Assembly: GCF_032854445.1 (NCBI RefSeq)
Contig: NC_088304.1
Span: forward strand, 24,999,704-25,063,703
Length of the DNA: 64,000 nucleotides
Direction: 5' to 3'
From: Liolophura sinensis
Lineage: Eukaryota > Mollusca > Polyplacophora > Chitonida > Chitonidae
Shown: piece after piece, positions 58,687-64,000 of the stretch
How positions within the stretch are numbered: position 1 is the stretch's first letter
How the letters are laid out: each line of letters starts with the position of its first letter
Notes under the pieces: generated by a model
What the model saw: only the letters and a program-made list of their open reading frames with translations
Databases searched by the model: none
What the model was told of the DNA's origin: nothing
Translations under genes and position numbers: made by a program

Positions 58687-60394
58687 AAGGTCCTTTCATG
58701 GACTTCTGCTTACTGAACAGGCTAAAGGACAGTGATGTCACAGATTCTTTTCAGTCTTTGAACATGCTGTTTGATTTCCACTTTCAATACAGATGTTTAT
58801 GTTGTACTACACATACATGTATATTCATGCTGAATGTAGAAATATGCAGGTACAGTAGCTAGCAGAGGATGTTCACCTGTGATATCCCAGTGCTTCAGTT
58901 TGTTCAATATCGTCGACATAGTCCACTGCAGATAACCTCAATTTTTATTTGCATTTTCTTCGTTGTACATTCAACCATGAAAACCAGCACGATTTCGAAT
59001 CAGCATGTAATCCCCTTTTAGATGATGCCTACTTTATTTAAAAGTGGTCTGTTCTCTTTTCAGAGCTTGAGCTATTTTTCCATTGTAATACATACTGCCT
59101 CAGTAAATTAAAGCACTTGACATTTTCACACTGGTCATATATGTATGGCCTTTTACCAGACTCTTCCAACAGTACCATACAAGTGTATTGATTACAACTC
59201 TGGGGAAAGTCTTAACAACCGTTATTGACCCATTGGACAGATACAGTTGAGTGTCCTCTAATTCCCCTAAGGGGTATAAAAATCACCTATTAAAAGGTAT
59301 TCATACCTGAGTAAATGCATTAATGTCCATGCTCCCGCGAACAGGTGAGCTCGCTCTGACTATATGAAGCAAACAGACCATATAGCCCAGCTGACCTTTA
59401 ATAAGGTGTCAGTCGTTAAAGGTACTTTCATCTGATACTATTACTGTTGTACAGGTGCTAATGTAGGTCTATATCTAAATAGATCTGAGATCTGTTACAT
59501 TATCTCCGGCTTAGCTTTCAGAAATACGTGTCAATGTGAACGTTAAACTAATCATTAAGCAAACTGACCGACAAGTTTGAGCTTATGTCTCTGCACAACA
59601 TTAAATCTGACCATATTAACTGACCATAGGAATACATGCATGTATGCTTAGCTTAAGCATCACAGACAGACAAACAACCATTAAGAATGAAGTGCCACAT
59701 TTAGATCAGGTGTAATTTGGACTGACAGTATTATCTAAGTTAATTAAACAGGTATAAGGGCCATTACGTATGGTTGCTAAAGTCAGGGAATTCATTAATT
59801 ATTTGATTTTAATATTCGCCATACCCACAAATTTTTCACTTACGAGATGTAAGGTTTGTACGGGCTTGCGAAACCCGAGTACATTGAAAAAAACCACCCC
59901 CCCTTCACACTGTACCAGACAAACCTCTTGTCTTACAACCACAGCTGAAATTCCAACGCATGGCCTCATTGGTTGGTTGCAGCAAGCCAATGCTTTAAAC
60001 GTCTCCATCTTAAATCAAGCCTTCTCAATCCTTTGAAATACAATTTAGATCTCCAAAAAATTTAACTTCCTAAATCCAGTAAAGTGGATCCCCATTATAG
60101 TCCATACACAATAATGTTACTGAACACTGTTACGGGGGAATATTTTACACCCAAAACAAGATAGTTCTCAGCTCAGTGTAAAATATCTAATTCCACATAG
60201 CTGTTTTTACACTGAGGTGCTTGTAAACTACAACTGTGCTTTTTGATCGCAAATATACAGAAACTGTGACGTATTGGTACAGGAAAAAAAATCAAAAGAT
60301 TACACCTTGTGGGCCAACTCATTAGATGCAGGTTATGCTCCCCATTTGGGGAGTCAGTCTTATAATGACAGATGTACATGTATGTCTTCCCAAA
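58687..60394. other. RASAL1 intron 1 or 5' flank, unique stretch
   Basis: AT-rich with no recognisable exon, RNA gene or repeat. Confidence 0.55.
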
Positions 60395-60594
60395 TCAAGT
60401 AAGCTGCCCCGCCCGAGCCATTATACCGATACGGGTCAACCAGTCGTTGCACTATCCCCTTCATGCTGAACGCCAAGCGAGGAAGTTACAACTTCCTCTT
60501 TTAAAGTTTTAGGTGTGACTAGATCCAGGATTGATCCTGGATCTACCGGTCTCGAAGCGGACGCTCTACCGACTGTGCTATTCGGGCCGGTCTA
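60395..60594 (-). mobile_element. SINE family B, 5' part including tRNA-like head
   Basis: On the minus strand the head reads ACCGGCCCGAATAGCACAGT then CGGTAGAGCGTCCGCTTCGA, with A-box and B-box-like blocks (GGATCAATCCTGGATC), followed by the GAGGAAGTTGTAACTTCCTC hairpin and the CCCGCCC segment. It lacks the CATATGAC 3' domain. Confidence 0.82.
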
Positions 60595-60954
60595 CAATAC
60601 ACGTACCAATTAGCAGACTGGCTTACATGCAGATGTATGTCTACGATTCTCTTAGAGGTTCATAGAGAACCAATTGACAATTTTTGTCTCATCTTCTGTT
60701 GTTTGATGTACGTCACTTAAGAACATGTGATGTCACGGATGGCCAATGTAGTCCCTATTACGACTACTCTAAAAAAACTTCTGAAATCATTCTATCAAAA
60801 CAGAGCAAGTTATATTATCTGTCTAATTCGTGTATATCACACTTGGGAAATGTTTACTGTTTTAATATACATGTACCTCATAAATATTACTGAATCTAAT
60901 AAGGCAATAATTCCTTCATCCGATGTTGTAACAGAACTTGCCTATGGTCTAGTG

Positions 60955-62409
60955 GAAGAACTGCCCCCTAATTTGCTGTGGCAGAACTGCCACCTAATTT
61001 GCTGTGGCAGAACTGCTGTCTAATATACTGTGGCAGAACTGCCGCCTAATTTGCTGTCGCAAAATTGATCCCTAATTTGCTGTGGCAGAACTGCCGACTA
61101 ATTTGCTGTCGCAAAATTGATCCCTAATTTGCTGTGGCAGAACTGACCCCTAATTTGCTGTGGCAGAACTGCCCCTAATATGCTGTGGCAGAAGTGCCAC
61201 CTAATTTGCTGTGGCAGAACTGCTGTCTAATATGCTGTGGCAGAACTGCCGCCTAATTTGCTGTCGCAAAATTGATCCCTAATTTGCTGTGGCAGAACTG
61301 CCGACTAATTTGCTGTGGCAGAACTGCCCCCTAATTTGCTGTGGCAGAACTGCCGACTAATTTGCTGTGGCAGAACGGCTCCCTAATTTGCTGTGGCAGA
61401 ACTGCCCCCTAATATTCTGTGGCAGAGTTGCCGCCTAATTTGCCCTGGCAGAACTGCTGCCTAATATGCTGTGGCAGAACTGCCCCCAAATTTGCTGTGG
61501 CAGAACTGCCCCTAATTTGCTGTGGCAGAACTGCCCCCTAATTTGCTGTCGCAAAATTGACCCCTAATTTGCTGTCGCAGAACTGCACCCTAATATGCTG
61601 TGGCAGAACTGCTGCCTAATATGCTGTGGCAGAACTGCCCCTAATATGCTGTGGCAGAACTGCCCCCTAATTTGCTGTGACAGAACTGCCCCTAATTTGC
61701 TGTGACAGAACTGCCCCTAATATGCTGTGGCAGAACTGCCAACTAATTTGCTGTGGCAGAACTGCTGCCTAATATGCTGTGGCAGAACTGCCCCTAATAT
61801 GCTGTGGCAGAACTGCCCCCCTAATTTGCTGTCGCAGAACTGCCCCCCTAATTTGCTGTGGCAGAACTGCCCCCTAATTTGCTGTGGCAGAACTGCCCCC
61901 TAATTTGCCCTGTCAGAACTGCCGCCTAATTTGCCCAGGCAGAACTGCCCCCTAATATGCTGTGGCAGAACTGCCACCTAATATGCTGTGGCAGAGCTGC
62001 CCCTTAATATGCCCTGGCAGAACTGCCCCCTAATATGCTGTGGCAGAACTGACCCTAATATGCTGTGGCAGAACTGCCCCTAATATGCTGTGGTAGAACG
62101 GCTCCCTAATTTGCTGTGGCAGAACTGCCCCCTAATATGCTGTGGCAGAACTGCCGCCTAATATGCTGTGGCAGAACTGCCCCTAATATGCTGTGGCAGA
62201 ACTGCCCCCTAATTTGCTGTCGCAAAATTGATCCCTAATTTGCTGTGGCAGAACTGCCCCCTAATATGCCCTGGCAGAAATGCCCCCTAATTTGCCCTGG
62301 CAGAAATGCCCCCTAATTTGCTGTCACAAAATTAATCCCTAATTTGCCCAGGCAGAACTGACCCCTAATATGCTATGGCAGAACTGCCGCCTAGTTTGCT
62401 GTGACAGAT
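60955..62409. repeat. 26-bp minisatellite, about 56 copies
   Basis: The unit is CTAATTTGCTGTGGCAGAAC then TGCCCC. Many one-base indels in the C run and a recurring CGCAAAATTGATCCC variant create mixed periods. The block TGTGGCAGAACTGCC can fold on itself, because GGCAG and CTGCC are complementary. Confidence 0.95.
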
Positions 62410-64000
62410 CATTGCTCAAAATTTCAAACACACATGTGCTGCGATAACCTTCTTTTCTTCTTGCATGAAAAACAAAAAAATTTCCCAGAGGCAAAAATAA
62501 CCTTAAAACAAGCAAACTGATGAGTACATTTTAACAGGATAACATAAAATAAAAGCCAGCAATATCGTTCTATTCCCAGCTCACATATTCTTCATTAAAT
62601 TAAGCCAGAAGCCAGACGCTATATGTATTCATATTACACTGTTTGCATAAGCGTATTGATATATGTGCAAAGTGTCGGACTTGATAAAATAAAGATGAGC
62701 TCAGAGAGTATTAAGGTGGCACTGTAATGGCTGATGGAGGGAGAGTACCCTGTACTTAATGCCTCCCCATGCTAGTGGCAATGTGGAAGAGTGTATGATT
62801 CTACCTAACATACGCCTAGTTAGTCTTTGATGGCCCATTTCCATGTCCTGTTGTGTTATGCATATAACGCTCAACAACAACAACAACACAACAAAAATAT
62901 GTTATGGTAAATGACCTAAAATGAAACCCAAACATTAGAGGTAAACACATGTTATAAAATATGTCTTTTGGTGCTGAAACTTCTAAGCAACCTTTATACC
63001 GTTAAACTACTAACAGAACTATCAAAACTGTCCAAAATAAATTCACATGACATGTTAGGTTGTTTATTGTACACTGTTGACACATACACAATGATAATGT
63101 TATAGTATGCAGCCAATGGTTTCCATGGAGACAAAGGCAGCCAATGGTTTCTGTGGAGACAAAGGCAGCCAATGGTTTCTGTGGAGACAAAGGCAGCCAA
63201 TGGTTTCCATGGAGACAAAACAAAAGCTTGCTGATGTCTTCATATGATTCCCTAATAATGCCAAAAACACTTGAGAATAACCAAATACATCTAGCAATGA
63301 CAGTTATCTGTTTACTGTCGCCCTCTACAATAATCATGTCTGTGGGATTTCCCTTTTTCCCCGGGTTGTCGCCATAAATATTCTAACACGACAGATAAAC
63401 ACATGTCACAATCCTGGCGCAAAGATAAATGCCAGCGAGATAATGAGACAGCGCTTCCTTGTTCAGGCATCCTTCCCGTATCGTGAATATTTCAGTGCTC
63501 AAAAAGACGGATGCCATATCCATCCAATCTGCAAAGGTGCAATGGCTGACGGCCTTGATTGCTATTAAATTAATAATTAACTATAGGCATAGGGAGCAAA
63601 ATAAAGCAAAGGGCAAGGGAAGCATGGGGTTTGAGGGGGGGGGGGGAGGGGGGCGGTCCTATAGCTCTTATTTCAGCTCACACCAAAGGTGTGTAAAACT
63701 GATGCCATATTAGCTATTAATTGCAGTGCTTTCTTGTTCCTTAGGGTTGGAAATGTTTTTATTTTTGAGGGGAGGGGAAGTGGGGTTGATAAGACGCTCT
63801 TTAAGGGTTACATTCTGTAAAACCTGTTAAAATTAAAACCAACTAGCCACAAGGTAGTGGGCTACATCAGCCAGTTATTTTCAACGGCTGCAATTTTACT
63901 CCAAACTGCTTACAACTGTTGATGTTAGCTACAAGGGTGCTAAATCAAAATCTGAGAATGTGTCCATTTTAATGACATCTCTCTCTTTGAAAACCAAGAC
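62410..64000. other. Right end of window, no gene seen
   Basis: AT-rich sequence with a (CAA)n stretch near 62875, a 28-bp four-copy repeat at 63110 and a G-rich run at 63637-63657. The missing first RASAL1 exon was not seen here. Confidence 0.55.
63110..63219. repeat. 28-bp repeat, four copies
   Basis: GCAGCCAATGGTTTCTGTGG then AGACAAAG repeated four times, with CCATGG in the outer copies and CTGTGG in the inner ones. Confidence 0.93.

Noticed and set aside
59770-60036. 88-codon open frame on the plus strand
   Set aside because: No recognised domain, no splice support, and typical of chance frames in AT-rich DNA.
56118-64000. First coding exon of RASAL1
   Set aside because: No stretch on the minus strand encodes the expected first C2 strand with a phase-2 donor. 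The exon is probably beyond the window.

Overview
This is eukaryotic, almost certainly lophotrochozoan (most likely molluscan) genomic DNA. The evidence is one spliced animal gene with GT-AG introns, two tRNA-headed SINE families whose 3' parts look like the V-type/RUDI SINEs I recall from molluscs (from memory, not searched), MITE-like elements, and about 20 minisatellite arrays that together fill roughly 30% of the window. There is no prokaryotic-style gene content.

The only protein-coding gene I can support lies on the minus strand and spans nearly the whole window. It is a RASAL1-like Ca2+-regulated Ras GTPase-activating protein. I could place 19 coding exons from 56117 down to the stop codon at 1557. 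Every junction has GT-AG ends and every phase closes. Domain order is C2A (exons 2-4), C2B (5-8), RasGAP (10-15), PH (16-18) and a BTK zinc motif (18-19), ending in a short C-terminal tail. The visible coding length is about 796 residues; the start-codon exon is not visible and probably lies to the right of 64000. About 2.4 kb of coding sequence is spread over at least 54.5 kb.

Layout by coordinate: 1-1556, 3' flank with a fold-back element and a 28-bp array; 1557-4331, C-terminal exons plus a 28-bp array; 4332-7599, 54-bp array and PH exon; 8349-15440, PH and RasGAP exons with MITEs and a 53-bp array; 18301-33406, C2B and part of C2A exons with several small arrays; 33407-38049, a 63-bp array of about 4 kb; 38164-56060, a very large intron with 33-, 30-, 25-, 51- and 39-bp arrays; 56061-56117, the first visible exon; 56118-64000, 5' intron with 30-, 26- and 28-bp arrays.

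The most striking signal is that several minisatellites are seeded on the gene's own splice junctions. The 28-bp array is a tandem copy of the exon 18 donor, including about 20 exonic bases. The 63-bp array is a tandem copy of the exon 4 acceptor, including 18 exonic bases. The 85-bp array copies the end of exon 6 with its donor and forms four in-frame 54-nt exon-like cassettes. The 54-bp and 22-bp arrays start within about 10 bases of the exon 17 and exon 5 donors. Each real splice site therefore sits at the edge of a field of decoys, most of which would give premature stops if used. I infer that this could matter for RASAL1 splicing or dosage; only transcript data would show it.
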